Source: Triatoma infestans (lineage: Eukaryota > Arthropoda > Insecta > Hemiptera > Reduviidae). Taken from it: a stretch of DNA of 64,000 bases. The translations under genes were made by a program, and so were the position numbers. The DNA lies in contig JAAEAF010001969.1 of assembly GCA_011037195.1 (NCBI GenBank), positions 1 through 64,000 on the forward strand. The letters are read 5' to 3'. Shown here piece by piece: positions 22,224 through 32,713 of the stretch (its first letter is position 1; each line of letters starts with the position of its first letter). The notes beneath the pieces are model-generated. The model was given only the letters and a program-made list of their open reading frames with translations. It was not told where the DNA came from and did not search any database.

Positions 22224-22459
22224 AGGGAAGGGAATGCTAAGTGGTTAGCATACTAGACTCCCATGCGGAGGCCCCGGATTCGAGTCCAGCTGTGCTACCC
22301 TTAGATTTTTTCTTTCTAGGAGCCTCTACAGCTCACTGTCCGGTAATGGACAGTGTTGTCTGTAACGTGAGAACATTGTCCGGAGGCCGGCAGTGCACTG
22401 AGAAAGCTCCGGGCGCCAATGACCATAGATGTTGACGCGCCTTAAATTTAAAAAAAAAA
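22224..22459 (+). mobile_element. tRNA-derived SINE, copy 1
   Basis: A 236-bp element with a tRNA-like head: AGTGGTTAGCA in the A-box region and GATTCGAGTCC as the B-box, then a conserved body and a poly-A tail. It is flanked by a perfect 12-bp duplication AACAGTAAAGCC (22212-22223 and 22460-22471). The frame 22241-22435 is a by-product. Confidence 0.88.
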
Positions 22460-22479
22460 AACAGTAAAGCCGCTCTGAT

Positions 22480-23289
22480 CATTAACCCGACCTTCAGGTA
22501 CAAAAGTAACAACGACCAGCATACTGTAAAAGTACAACCAAGTAAATTTTGAACAAATGTTTTAACTACTATAAAGTTTGGCGAAAGGTTTGGCCTGTGG
22601 TTTGGTGCCAGGGGGGTTTCCGTGTCCATGGTGCCAGGGGGGTTTCCGTGCCCAAACTCAAGAAGACTTTCGCTTCAACGATGGAATCGACCAGATAACA
22701 ATCATTGAGAAACTGCATCGCTTTAATAGCTTAAATAACAATAATGAATAAACGTTTTATTTCAATTAATTTATAACAAAATTAAAAAACCATCTTAATG
22801 ATAATTATTTTAACCATAAATGGTTGGAACATAAAAAAGTTTATTTAAAAAAAAAAGATGTCAGTATGAAATTATGTGATGTTATTTTAATAAAGAAACT
22901 AGGGAGGATGTTTGTAAATTAAAATGTTTAATATATAATATAATGTATATACATAGAATAAAGGCAATTAATGTTTTACAAGACTAGGTGAAATAAATAT
23001 TATGTCTTATATTTATATAACTGTGTGTATATGTCTGTTAAATTGTATACTTGTTTCTCTTTTTTCTATACAAGTTTTAACTATTTAATATATCCGGTAA
23101 ATTAAAATAGATTTATAATATTTATTATCATAGTTTCCTTTTAAATAGACCAATAGTTAATAAAAAACAATTGGAATCTAAATCATTTTAGTCATAACTG
23201 AAACACATTAAGAGTTTTAATAATAAAAGCTAAATCATTGCGGCTTACCATTCACATTTATTCTCAATTTCCCAATTAGATTTCTTATC
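22480..23289. other. AT-rich stretch, nothing recognised
   Basis: A short direct repeat, GGTGCCAGGGGGGTTTCCGTG, occurs twice at about 22607-22651; otherwise A/T-rich. Confidence 0.35.
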
Positions 23290-23300
23290 TATTATTGTGT

Positions 23301-23540
23301 AGGGAAGGGATTAGTTAAGCGGTTAGCACGATGGACTCCCACGCGGAGGTTCCGGGTTCGAGTCCAGTGCTACCCTTAGATTTTTTCTTCCAAGAAGCCT
23401 CTACAGCTCACTGTTCGATGATGGACAATGTTGTCTGTAGCTAGAGAACACTGTCCGGAGGCTGGCAGTTCACTGAGAAGGCTCCGGACGCTAATGACCA
23501 TAGATGTTGAAGCGCCTTAAATTAAAAAAAAAAAAAAAAA
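23301..23540 (+). mobile_element. tRNA-derived SINE, copy 2
   Basis: Same family as copy 1: GGGATTAGTTAAGCGG head, GGTTCGAGTCC B-box, shared body (CTGTCCGGAGGCTGGCAG) and long poly-A. It is flanked by TATTATTGTGT (23290-23300 and 23541-23551), an exact 11-bp duplication. Confidence 0.88.
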
Positions 23541-23659
23541 TATTATTGTGTGCTAGCGCTAACAAATAGTAAACGAATGCTAATGCTAGGATTGAAAGAG
23601 TTAGGGGTCATTTCTACGTGGGGAGCGCCATCAAATTTGGCGTCTCGACAAGTTCTAAT

Positions 23660-24098
23660 TATTTATTATTATTTGTCTGTGGGGAGGGAAACCCAAAGCT
23701 ATCCAAAGCCTCAATGGAATAATAGGATATAGCTACCCCAAGAAAAACAACAAACCGGGTCTTGAACAAAAATCCAGACCCGGATCTAATCCATCTAAGA
23801 TTCACCGCAGTCTGAATAAATCGGACAATAACCTTAAGCGGAAATAACCTAAGCTCTTCCACAGACATCCTATTCCGTCCAAAGGTCCTGAACCTAATTT
23901 CCTCACAACCCAGGCAATCAGTCACAAGATGGATGGGTTTTCCTCCTTTGCTCACAGACTCTACAAAATGGATCTGGCATGAGCCCCATTATGTAGAGAT
24001 GTCTCCTTAAACCACCAAGTCCAGTAAGAAATCCAACCAGATGCCTGAGAGCGCTTCTGAAAAACACAGCAGCGTCTCACTGATGGCCTTGTCCGGAC
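23660..24098 (-). mobile_element. 5'-truncated I-like non-LTR element, minus strand
   Basis: On the minus strand the translation, with frameshifts, gives LVGFLTGLGGLRRHLY, a cysteine-containing region, then TDCLGCEEIRFRTFG and VIVRFIQTAVNLR, matching the region after RNase H in the elements at 5230-5500 and 19490-19760. The 3' end on this strand is a TAA-repeat tail. A perfect 12-bp duplication ACAAGTTCTAAT flanks it (23648-23659 and 24099-24110). The plus-strand length is 439 bases; the RT and RNase H are lost. Confidence 0.82.
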
Positions 24099-24299
24099 AC
24101 AAGTTCTAATAGATCGAAGGAAAAGAAATCTGGTGTGAAACACGATATTCTCTTTTTCAAATTAATACAATTTAATTAACAAATTTTTTTTAGAAATTCC
24201 AATAATCAGTTGGGCTGCCCATACAAAGTAGTAGCGGTTATACGCGTACACCTCAGCACACTTTATGGAGTGCCCACTGACAACAAACAAAACTAGTGC

Positions 24300-25020
24300 A
24301 TTTTAAATTCAAACCTAACTGACACCCCCCCCTACCGCCCCCTAAAATTATATTTTTCCGGAAAAATGTTACAAATAAAAGTAATACGTTTCTTATCGAG
24401 CGAGTTTTTCAAGTTTAGAGGAGGAAATCGTTATAGCCATTTTCGAGAACATTTCATAAAAACTCAAAAACCCATTCTGTAAACCCTCACTTCCGGTTAA
24501 CCGATATTTTTATGAAATTTTGAATTCCATCAATGCTTCTAATGAAAATAATATTATATAGATATTGTACAATTATAAACCATATATTGCACTACTATTA
24601 ATATTTTAAAGGAAAGCTCAAGGATTCCCTCAGTACCTCCAAAAATCAATTTTCCCGCAAAAAATGTGTGAATTAAAGTGATAGTTATTTAAATATATAG
24701 ATACTATACAAAGTTAAAAGAAAATCGTTGAAGCCGTTTTTGAGATAACCGCAAAAATCTGAGAAACCATTTAATAATAAAGTTGTATTTCAGTTGATGG
24801 AGTTTGCCCGAAATCTTTGTTCCTGGCAGATACGATACCAATACTTAAATGGTATACCAAGTTTGGAGCTTCCTGCGATTTTGAGTTTTTGAAATATTTT
24901 ATACAAACATATTACATATTTTGTGTAATGACACAGACACACACACACACACAGACCATTTGTTAAAAACATTTTTTTGTGATCTTTTAGGTTTCCGCGG
25001 CCATTTTCATGAAAAAAACT
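24300..25020 (-). repeat. Family A repeat, minus strand
   Basis: Minus-strand units with ACTTCCGGTTAACCG (about 24490), TTTTCCGGAAAAATGTTAC, GAAGCCGTTTTTGAGA, ATTTCAGTTGATGGAGTTT, then the 5' part with (AC)n at 24938-24953, which is the element's own GT run. A reversed 3' end (AATCTGGTGTGAAACAC) lies at 24129-24145. Confidence 0.65.
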
Positions 25021-25590
25021 TGAGTTTGCCGGTTGAGACTGCGTTAGTGGTTTGCTAAAAGCAGACGTTCCGCCCATGTTGCAATGTGCCCCTTCAGGGT
25101 CGTTAATCCAATTTTATGGAGTCCGCATTGTAGCAATTGGACATTTATATCAAAAGTTTGACATCCCTTTGCTAGAATGTATGCCACCTTATTACAGCAA
25201 AAAAAAAAAATAATAATGAAACCTGATTAATATAAAGAATTTCAAGTTTGTAATTTTTCAGTTCTAAATATATATACGTGTTGTACAAGATGGTACACAA
25301 ACCCAAAAATCAATATCCAATCATATTTTAGTATATTATTAGTGACCTTAAAAACATATAAAAAAAAAAAAAAACTTGTCAACAGCTCTCATCTACTTTT
25401 ACCTTAATGTATGTTTGTATGTGTGTCTATAAGGATTGTCCAATATTATTTTGGACATTTTCCACATGGTTAAGTAGATATGTTTGGAAGAAGAAATATA
25501 TGTGTGTGTATGTGTGTTTTTGTGTTTTATATAAGTGAATGTATGCGTAAGTGCAAATGTGTGTGTAGGTGGGAGAAGGAGAGAGAATGA
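25021..25590. other. No recognised feature
   Basis: A/T-rich with GT-rich patches at 25500-25565. Confidence 0.3.
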
Positions 25591-25591
25591 G

Positions 25592-25776
25592 ATGGAACTA
25601 TTTACAACCTATGACCTTCTAAATGTTAATGGTTTATTCTTGTTTGCGCGTGTTTATAACAAGTTGGCTAGTACACCAAGTCAGTTTGCGCCGTCTTTTT
25701 ACAAAGGCCATCTGCCGCCTATAGGCCGTCGCCTCGTGTCCCACCCTTTAATATTCGACCTCTACAATGAGTTAAG
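25592..25776 (+). CDS. Candidate host exon, unidentified
   Basis: An open frame in unusually balanced composition reads MELFTTYDLLNVNGLF, ARVYNKLASTPSQFAPSFYK and HPLIFDLYNELR. It runs into AAG|GTAC at 25774-25780, a plausible 5' splice site. The same frame is open upstream to 25535 but that part is GT-rich and less convincing. I recognise no domain and see no neighbouring exon. It may be the edge of a gene mostly outside recognisable sequence, or a chance frame. Confidence 0.22.
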
Positions 25777-26377
25777 GTACTACAAACACCCATACACACA
25801 AACACACACATCCATATACATATAAATATATATATGCGTGTTGTTATTGGGATATGATTACTTCTCACATATACACAGACACAATTTGTAATCATACAGA
25901 CAGGACTTTTGTGACTTGCAATTTCTTTCATCGGACTAAAGTGAAAAAAAAAAGAAAGAGAAAAAAATATTTTTTATAAAAGATTTAGTGAAATAGAAAT
26001 AGACCATAAGTTACTACAGTTAACCATCCAGGTGGGCAAACTCGGTTGACAGAAACCAGGCATATCTTTATTATTTGCTGGGCAAGAATAATGATACACT
26101 CCGCTGCATGTCTATATACTGCTCAATTTTTGTGTACAGACTAAAAATTCATAGATAATTTAAAACTAACCATCTTCATAATCGATCATTTTCACAGCGT
26201 TCATTGTAAGTTTATGCTTGTACATTATTCCATGCGTCAACACAGATATATTCTCTGGATAAAGTTAAAAAAATAACCTGTAAGAACAAGCAGCTAACAA
26301 TGTATGTGTTGTGTATGCGTATGTGCAGTGAATGCTTGTGGATAGACCCAAATGTATCAGCAAGCATTGTTCTACAT

Positions 26378-26390
26378 ATAATGAGTATTG
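26378..26390 (+). repeat. Target-site duplication of FB2, left copy
   Basis: ATAATGAGTATTG, repeated exactly at 26801-26813. Confidence 0.88.
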
Positions 26391-26445
26391 TTGTTGCAAA
26401 TGGATTTTGAGGTTCGGTCATACAAAAGAACTCTTTTTTAAATTT

Positions 26446-26486
26446 CTACCAACGTTTCGGCAAATTTATTGCCTTCTTCAGGGTAA
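26446..26486 (-). ncRNA. Hammerhead ribozyme-like motif (FB2 left arm)
   Basis: On the minus strand: TTACC, CTGAAGA, stem II AGGCAA-TAAA-TTTGCC (approximate), GAAA, CGTT, GGTAG. Stem I pairs TTACC with GGTAG (one G-U). Core positions are all intact. Stem III would be only AC/GT. The cleavage nucleotide is U here instead of the commoner C. Confidence 0.72.
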
Positions 26487-26655
26487 AAATTTTTTAGTTA
26501 GAATTCCAGAAGTAATTAATCTAGTATAACCTGTGACATATCATCACCAAGTGTTGATGTAATCATGACCAAGTGTAGAAATATCCAACACTTGGTGATG
26601 ATATGTCACATGTTATACTAGATTAACTACTACTGGAATTCTAACTAAAAAATTT

Positions 26656-26696
26656 TTACCCTTAAGAAGGCAATAAATTTGCCGAAACGTCGGTAG
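26656..26696 (+). ncRNA. Hammerhead-like motif with core mutation (FB2 right arm)
   Basis: TTACC, CTTAAGA, stem II, GAAACGTC, GGTAG. Position 5 of the core is T instead of G, which should abolish activity. The other parts, including stem I and the cleavage C, are kept. Confidence 0.65.
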
Positions 26697-26800
26697 AAAT
26701 TTAAATAAGAGAAAGTAAAAAGAGTTCTTTTGTATGACCGAACCTCAAAATCCATTTTCAACATTAAATACAGCGGTCGTAACGAACACCAAAAACAACA

Positions 26801-26813
26801 ATAATGAGTATTG
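26801..26813 (+). repeat. Target-site duplication of FB2, right copy
   Basis: Identical to 26378-26390. Confidence 0.88.
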
Positions 26814-26984
26814 ATGTATTTCAAACTCAGAGTCACTGTTCGTGTTGTTTAATTGGGATACCGCAGAGACTTTATGATCTCTGACGAAGGATAAGGCTAT
26901 TTTCAAGTAATAGTTACTTTTAATGGTACTTACATAGACACATACAGACACCTATAGACACATATACTTACTTTTTATTTCTCT

Positions 26985-27990
26985 ATATGAAGAGGAAGTT
27001 ATGCGATGTAAAATGTTCAAAATATACTGATTTCACAGGAAATCCATGTTTCGAAGTATTCTCTAGATAAGAACAATAAAAATATGATATGAAACACTCA
27101 CACGACTTTCTCTTACTGTGATCTAAAAAAATCTAAATTTGAAAAACATTTGTCCATTTCATTATGGTATAAATTGCAGTAAGAGAAACTTGTGTAAGTG
27201 TATCACACCTGTTATTTTTACTTTCTCTTAGTCATAGTAAGAGATGTGTTAATGTGTGATGTAATTGCGTTCGTATCAAATTTTCCAAATTAGTTACCAG
27301 ACGTTGAGTTACTACCAACGCATCAACCGCATGTGCAGTTTTATTGAATGTTTTATTTTTCTCAGTTTTTCGCTATTTTTTCGAAAATGTCTTCTACACT
27401 TTTCTTTAAAGATCGTCGTATAACCATAAATACTACCTATCACTTGTAGATGAATCATTTTCCCAGAAAAACGATTTTTTTAGGTGTTTCTATGGGAACA
27501 GTAGCGTTAAACTTTCTTCTAAACTACCACTTCAGTAGAATGTATAGTATTGCCACCTACACAATAATAATTAACATATATAAAAAACATTGATAGAATT
27601 CAAAATTTGAAGAAAATCAATGGCACATTACAGAATAGATTTTTGAGTGTTCTGAAAATGGTTACAATGATTTTCTTTAAACTTGGAATGTTCACTGCAC
27701 AGATAAAGACGTATCTCGTTTTTCTTTGAAACTTTGTTTTCCAAAAAAAATTGAATTTTAGAAAAATATTTTGACGTTTTAAATTTAAACGGCACAAGTT
27801 TATTATAATAATAAGAATAATCTTTGTTAATCTTCGTTTCGAAACATACATTTGTATGAACAAGTTTACTTGTTCTAGAGACTAGGCAGAGGGCGCTCCA
27901 CACACACAAGTCCGCTCAGGTATACATGTTTAACGGCTACTACCTTTTTTTTATGGTCAGCCCAATTGAACCATTATGAACGCTGCAGTT
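26985..27990 (+). repeat. Family A repeats, at least two joined copies
   Basis: A 5' fragment (GAAGAGGAAGTTATGCG) is followed by a reversed 3' end (AACACTCACACGACTTTCTC at 27091-27110), a plus 3' end (AGTAAGAGAAACTTGTG) and then a new 5' palindrome at 27230 (CTCTTAGTCATAGTAAGAG) leading a longer copy that ends in the CTCAGGTATACATG module. Confidence 0.6.
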
Positions 27991-28062
27991 TTAAATAATA
28001 TTTGTTAATTACATTGAATTATCTAGTATTCTATTCGTCTTGGCATGTACATTCCTTTTACA

Positions 28063-28098
28063 CCTGACCAGTTTCAGATTTTCATCCATCGTCAGAGC
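28063..28098 (-). ncRNA. Degenerate hammerhead-like motif (FB3 left arm)
   Basis: Minus strand: GCT, CTGACGA, stem II GGAT-GAAA-ATCT, GAAACTGGTC, AGG. The core is present, but stem I has only two clean pairs before a mismatch. Confidence 0.4.
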
Positions 28099-28294
28099 AA
28101 ATTCACCAAATTCGTTGGTATTTAGCGGGGTACTGGGGAATCTGTAACCTTCAGATTTCGATTGATTGTTATTTTGATTGGAACTAGGCACTGTTTTCTG
28201 GTATACAATACAATGGCTAATCAAGTGCCAACAAGTGTGAATGTAACAGAACATTGCGTTGAAGTGAACTCACTTACACGAACTTGGTGAATTT

Positions 28295-28330
28295 GCTCTG
28301 ACGATGGATGAAAATTCGAAACCGATTAGG
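28295..28330 (+). ncRNA. Degenerate hammerhead-like motif (FB3 right arm)
   Basis: GCT, CTGACGA, stem II GGAT-GAAA-ATTC, GAAACCGATT, AGG. The cleavage box is changed (GATT instead of GGTC). Confidence 0.4.
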
Positions 28331-28390
28331 AGTAAAAAAAAAAATATGCACGTTACGACGAATAGAATACCAGGATGTTATCCACCATTG

Positions 28391-29546
28391 CGAACCCATC
28401 CACATATTCATAAATTGTATTAATTTGAGTATGAGAAAGTCAGGTGAATTTTCTTATTATTCGGTCTTAGTAAGTAATTAAGGAAAAAAAACCGTAATTG
28501 AAAGAGTAAGGTGTGAAAAAATCTGAAATATAAGGTATATTTAATGGAATAATGTCACAGCCAGGTAATAAGTATAGGGTTACCAACAACAACAGTTACA
28601 GCCTCTTACTCTTGTGAAAATCTTAATGATCAAATATAAAAACTAGTGGGTAAGAGAAAGTATAAGAAATAAGTAGAAATAGGTGAAAAACTTTAGCCTC
28701 CCTTTACCATTGTCTAAGTGATGGTATTGTTAGAAGTAGCAATAGGGGGAGCTACTGCGGGGAATGATGAATGTATCGCAGTGTGTAAGGTCAGGGCGAC
28801 CAAGCGTGGCATGAAAATAAAGAGTACGTAGAGGAAATTAACCCATTCTACCAAAAGAGGGAAATATAATGTGCTCTGGTCTACCACCTTCTTAAAAGAC
28901 TCAAAACATCATTTTTCTTTAAAAAAAAAAAAAAACAAGAAAAAAAGTAGCTAAAAAATCCCCTGTATGTTATTTAAGTGTGTAAAGTTGATTGTAAGTT
29001 TTTTCGTAAATAAATAATGACGACAATGGGAGCTCCCCCCGTCCAAACAACATTTCAAATAGAACTCTCCATTGTTGGGTCCACCTATAAAAATAGTCAT
29101 TAACACTTGTATATGTACACTTCTTTTTTTCTTTTTCTTTTTTACAGAAATAAAGAAAAGAAGAGAAAAGTATAAAGCTAGAAAAATTCATCAATTCTTT
29201 TCGCCGTCAAATCGAATTAAGAAAAAGTTTTTGAAAGAATAAATTCAATACTTTAATCGATCTTGCGTACTTGACAAGTTTAACGGATTATAGGTTCTAA
29301 AACGTATGATTTTTTTTTTTTTTCTCAGACTTGTATGAGAAACAACATTATTTTTATTTATTTTGTTACTTGTATTTTTTTTACGACCGACCGAAAGTAG
29401 CAAGTGTGATTAATAATTTAATGACTGCACTAAGGTGTGTGTGTGTGTGGGGGGGGGATTACAAAGATTGTTGTCACACGCTGCTGAATACTGGACTTTC
29501 TTACAGCTTTCAATCAGTGACAGAACTTTATAAAAACAATAATAAT
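28391..29546. other. No recognised gene
   Basis: A/T-rich with poly-A runs. A GT-rich/G-run patch lies at 29433-29457. No frame is supported. Confidence 0.3.
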
Positions 29547-29898
29547 CTGGAGTGAAAACACTCACCCAACTTTCTTTACACTTGTAATTCTTACTAGATG
29601 TTTAGTTTTAATGAAACCCATGGGCGTTTTTATGGACAAAATCACAGAAAACTACAAAACCTGTTCAGTAAAGTCACAGCACTTCCGGTCAACCGATTTT
29701 CTTCAAACGGGGAAGTTTGGCAACATATTTAATAAATTCTGATTAATATTAAATATGATAGAATTGTGCAATAAACTAAAATACCATTTTAAAGAGAAAA
29801 ACATACCCCCCCCCAAAAAAAAAGTTAAATGAATTTTCCCGGAGAAATGTTTCAAATAAAAGTTATAGCTCTTTATATGTGTAGTTAATAGACCAAGT
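29547..29898 (-). repeat. Family A repeat, minus strand 3' half
   Basis: Reversed 3' end (AAACACTCACCCAACTTTCT) followed by GCACTTCCGGTCAACCGATT and TTTTCCCGGAGAAATGTTTC. It abuts a plus-strand copy. Confidence 0.7.
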
Positions 29899-29904
29899 TT
29901 TTTT

Positions 29905-30903
29905 ACTTTCTCTTACTCCTTAGTAAGTGGAAGTATTGTAATCATGCCAAATTTTCGATATCGAAGTTTTCACCGGCAATATTCGTTTTGAGGTCCCCGA
30001 GTCCAAAAAAGTGGTTTTTAGAATGGTGTGTGTGGTGTGCGCGTGTGTGTGTATGTATGTGAACAGCATAGCTCAAAAACGAAAAATCGTAGAAAGTTCA
30101 AACTTGATATTCCGTTTAGATATCACCATGGGATCTGACAGTAGGTCAGCGGTCAAAATTGCTCAACCGGAAGTACCACTTTACTAAATGGTTTTTTTCA
30201 CTTTTTTGCATTTTTTTCCAAAATGGCTCCAACGATTTTCTTTAAACTTGGTACAGCAACTACACATACAGAGAGCTACAATTTTTATTTCAAACGTTTT
30301 TCCGAGATTGCATTTAAAGGCACTTTTACGGGAGGGAGTGGGTGGGTTTGCCTCTAAAGTGCTATTTCAATTTATTACACAATTCTATGCTAAATAATAT
30401 TAATTAGAATTTAATGTGTTGTTGAAATTCCGAATTTGAAAAAATTCGGATGACCGGAAGTGCGTTTTTACTGAAATGAATATTTCAGTTTTCAGGTAAT
30501 TTCTCGAAAACGGCCCCAACGATTTTCTTTAAACTAGGAATGTGAACTACACATATAGAGAGCTAAAACTTTTATTTGAGTCATTTCTCCAGGTAGAGAC
30601 ATTTAAAGGGGGTTTTGGGGGATTGGATGGGGTTATGTTTTTCTCTAAAATGCTATCGTAGTTGATTATACAATTTTACCACCCAAACAAAATTAATTAG
30701 AAATAAATAGATGGCAAAAATTCCGAGTTTCAAGAAAATTAGTAAACCGGAAGTGCGCTTTTACTGAACATTTTTTTCCGTTTACGATGAACTCCAACGA
30801 ATTTCATCAAATTTGGTATACAAACCATAAAATTTGTCAATTAGGTACAATTTTGAAAACTGGAGTAAGAGAAAGTTATGGGAGTGTTTCATACCAGATT
30901 TTT
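29905..30903 (+). repeat. Family A repeat, best full-length copy
   Basis: Both ends are clear: the 5' ACTTTCTCTTACTCC palindrome and the 3' AGTAAGAGAAAGTTATGGGA with a T-rich end. The unit motif ACCGG occurs at 30166, 30453 and 30746, a period of 287 and 293 bases. The GT run at 30027-30055 precedes GAACAGCATAGCTC. Confidence 0.8.
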
Positions 30904-30914
30904 GTTTTGTTTAA

Positions 30915-31205
30915 AGAGCCATTTTTGAGAAAATTGCAAAAAACGGTAAAAAAATCTTTTCAGTGAAATGTTACTTCCGGTTGGTTGATTTTTGTTCAAA
31001 ACATTATCACCGATTGTCTAAAACTTTCTGCGATTGTCTATTTCTGAGTTATGCTGACTTTACAGACCAAACAAACACAGATCAACTTCTAAAAGCCACT
31101 ATTTCGGACTCACAGGGGCCTCAAAACATCATGTATTTCCGGTGAAAACTCAGTATTGAAAATTTGACACGAACCAAAATACTTCTAGACAAAGTAAACA
31201 TCCGG
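30915..31205 (-). repeat. Family A 5' part, minus strand
   Basis: AAATGTTACTTCCGGTTGG, CAGGGGCCTCAAAACATCA and TATTTCCGGTGAAAACTC in minus-strand order. Confidence 0.65.
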
Positions 31206-31339
31206 TATGAAACATGCCACAACTTCACTTGTTGCAATTTATATAGTATTGATTTATAATTTATTGTTTATTTATATATACGGTTAGTACCTAATAGACA
31301 CAGTCAGTCGGTTAGTACCTAATATACGGTTAGTTACAA

Positions 31340-31914
31340 ATTTCAGACATAACTGACAAAATGTAAACGTAGGCGTTCGAAATATAATATAATGTAGAAG
31401 TCGTACTTCCGGAAAAAGGTACTTTCTTCAAACTCGAAATTTTGGCCCAATATTAAATTCTTACTAATATTTTGTAGATTACAGAATCGTATAATATATT
31501 GAAATGGTACTTTAGAATAAAGTATAACTTCACCCATCTCCCTTTAAATGAATTTTCACGGAAAAATGTTTGTAATAAAAGATGAACCTAGAAAAACTAT
31601 TCAGCAATCTGGCCGACCGATTTTGACCAAAACCTTATTGTCATATCTCCTGAAATACCAACCTAAATAAAATACCAAATTTCAGCTTTCTACGACACCC
31701 ACCACAGACCAATTTTCAGAAACCACTTTTTCTCACTCAGGGGACCTCGGAAACGTGTATTTCTAATAAAAATCAATTTCGACTTTACCTAATTAGGGAC
31801 AAATGTGTAAAATGAGAAATTTAAAGAAACTTTGTTATTTTATATATAGTTGTATTAACTGGGAGTAAGAAAAATCCGTTTGTGTGTGTTTCACACCAGA
31901 TTTTTTTTTTTTTG
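31340..31914 (-). repeat. Family A fragment, minus strand, with a plus-strand 3' end
   Basis: GTACTTCCGGAAAAAGG, TTTTCACGGAAAAATGTT and GGGGACCTCGGAAACGTG on the minus strand. Then AGTAAGAAAAATCCG and TTTCACACCAGATT (31862-31905) on the plus strand. Confidence 0.55.
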
Positions 31915-32713
31915 GAACATCCATACAATGAAGATAAAAAAAATGTAGTAAGATAAATAAAGAATTTCAAAATAAAAGAACAAGAAAACTGGTTGCTACC
32001 TGCCGACTCACCTTTAATAAAAAGCAAAGTTTATTTCATTATTACTAATATTTTTCTGGTATTCTATTAAAAAATTGTATATTTGATAATAAGCTAAGAG
32101 TTTAAAATAAGGAACCAAAAATGAATAAAAAAATACTTGATTTTAAAACTTGAAAATCAAGTTTTCAATTTGAAAATATTACTTCGTTTTCATATTAAGT
32201 GCGACTGTAGTTGAATCTAAATTATATCTGGTTTTCATATGTGATTCCATATTCAGAATAACATTTTTCTCCCTCCTTCACCCTCAACCTCTCTCTCTCT
32301 CTCTTTCAATTGTTACCAAAATGTCTGGATTCTAGTTCTATATATTATCTCAAGACTTCCTTAGTCTACACTAGTTCCAGATGAAGATAGTTATAAAGGC
32401 AAATCTATTTAATCCTAGAAGAACTACTGGGGCTCGCTCAGATGTCAGCGTTTGTATACGAAGTGGTGTGCCAGAATACTACCTCTGGGTACGGTATACC
32501 CAAATTCTTGCACACATAACCTGTCACTGTCCTGGTTCTGATTTATGTGTGCATGTCTTGAAGGTTTATGAATTTGTGTCTAAGATTACTAAGGAAATAG
32601 TAAAATTCCTTCAAATGGAAAATCATAATTCATAATTTAATCTTTACTAAAACCCAATATACACTGGATCCAGTATAATTGTTCTTAAACAGCATGTTTC
32701 GAGAGCATGAATT
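31915..32713. other. No recognised gene
   Basis: A/T-rich. The 84-residue frame at 32381-32635 is of balanced composition but matches nothing that I know. Confidence 0.3.

Larger units (their letters stand above)
26391..26800 (+). mobile_element. FB2: foldback element with hammerhead-like motifs, complete copy
   Basis: A 410-bp element. Its arms of about 160 bp (from about 26394 and to about 26757) are inverted copies, meeting at a loop of about 30 bp (26557-26585). A one-sided 3' tail (about 26758-26800) ends ACCAAAAACAACAA, like the FB1 tail. A perfect 13-bp duplication brackets it. It shares no sequence with FB1 apart from the ribozyme-like core and the tail end. There is no coding sequence; the two short frames here are shadows of the arms. 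Confidence 0.88.
28022..28390 (+). mobile_element. FB3: foldback element with degenerate hammerhead-like motifs
   Basis: Inverted arms: TATTCTATTCGTC (about 28027) against GACGAATAGAATACC (about 28359), and ATCCATCGTCAGAGCAAATT against AATTTGCTCTGACGATGGAT. The middle (28140-28260) is unique. Both arms carry CTGACGA followed by a weak stem and GAAA/GAAAC. I could not fix the ends or a clean duplication. Confidence 0.65.
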
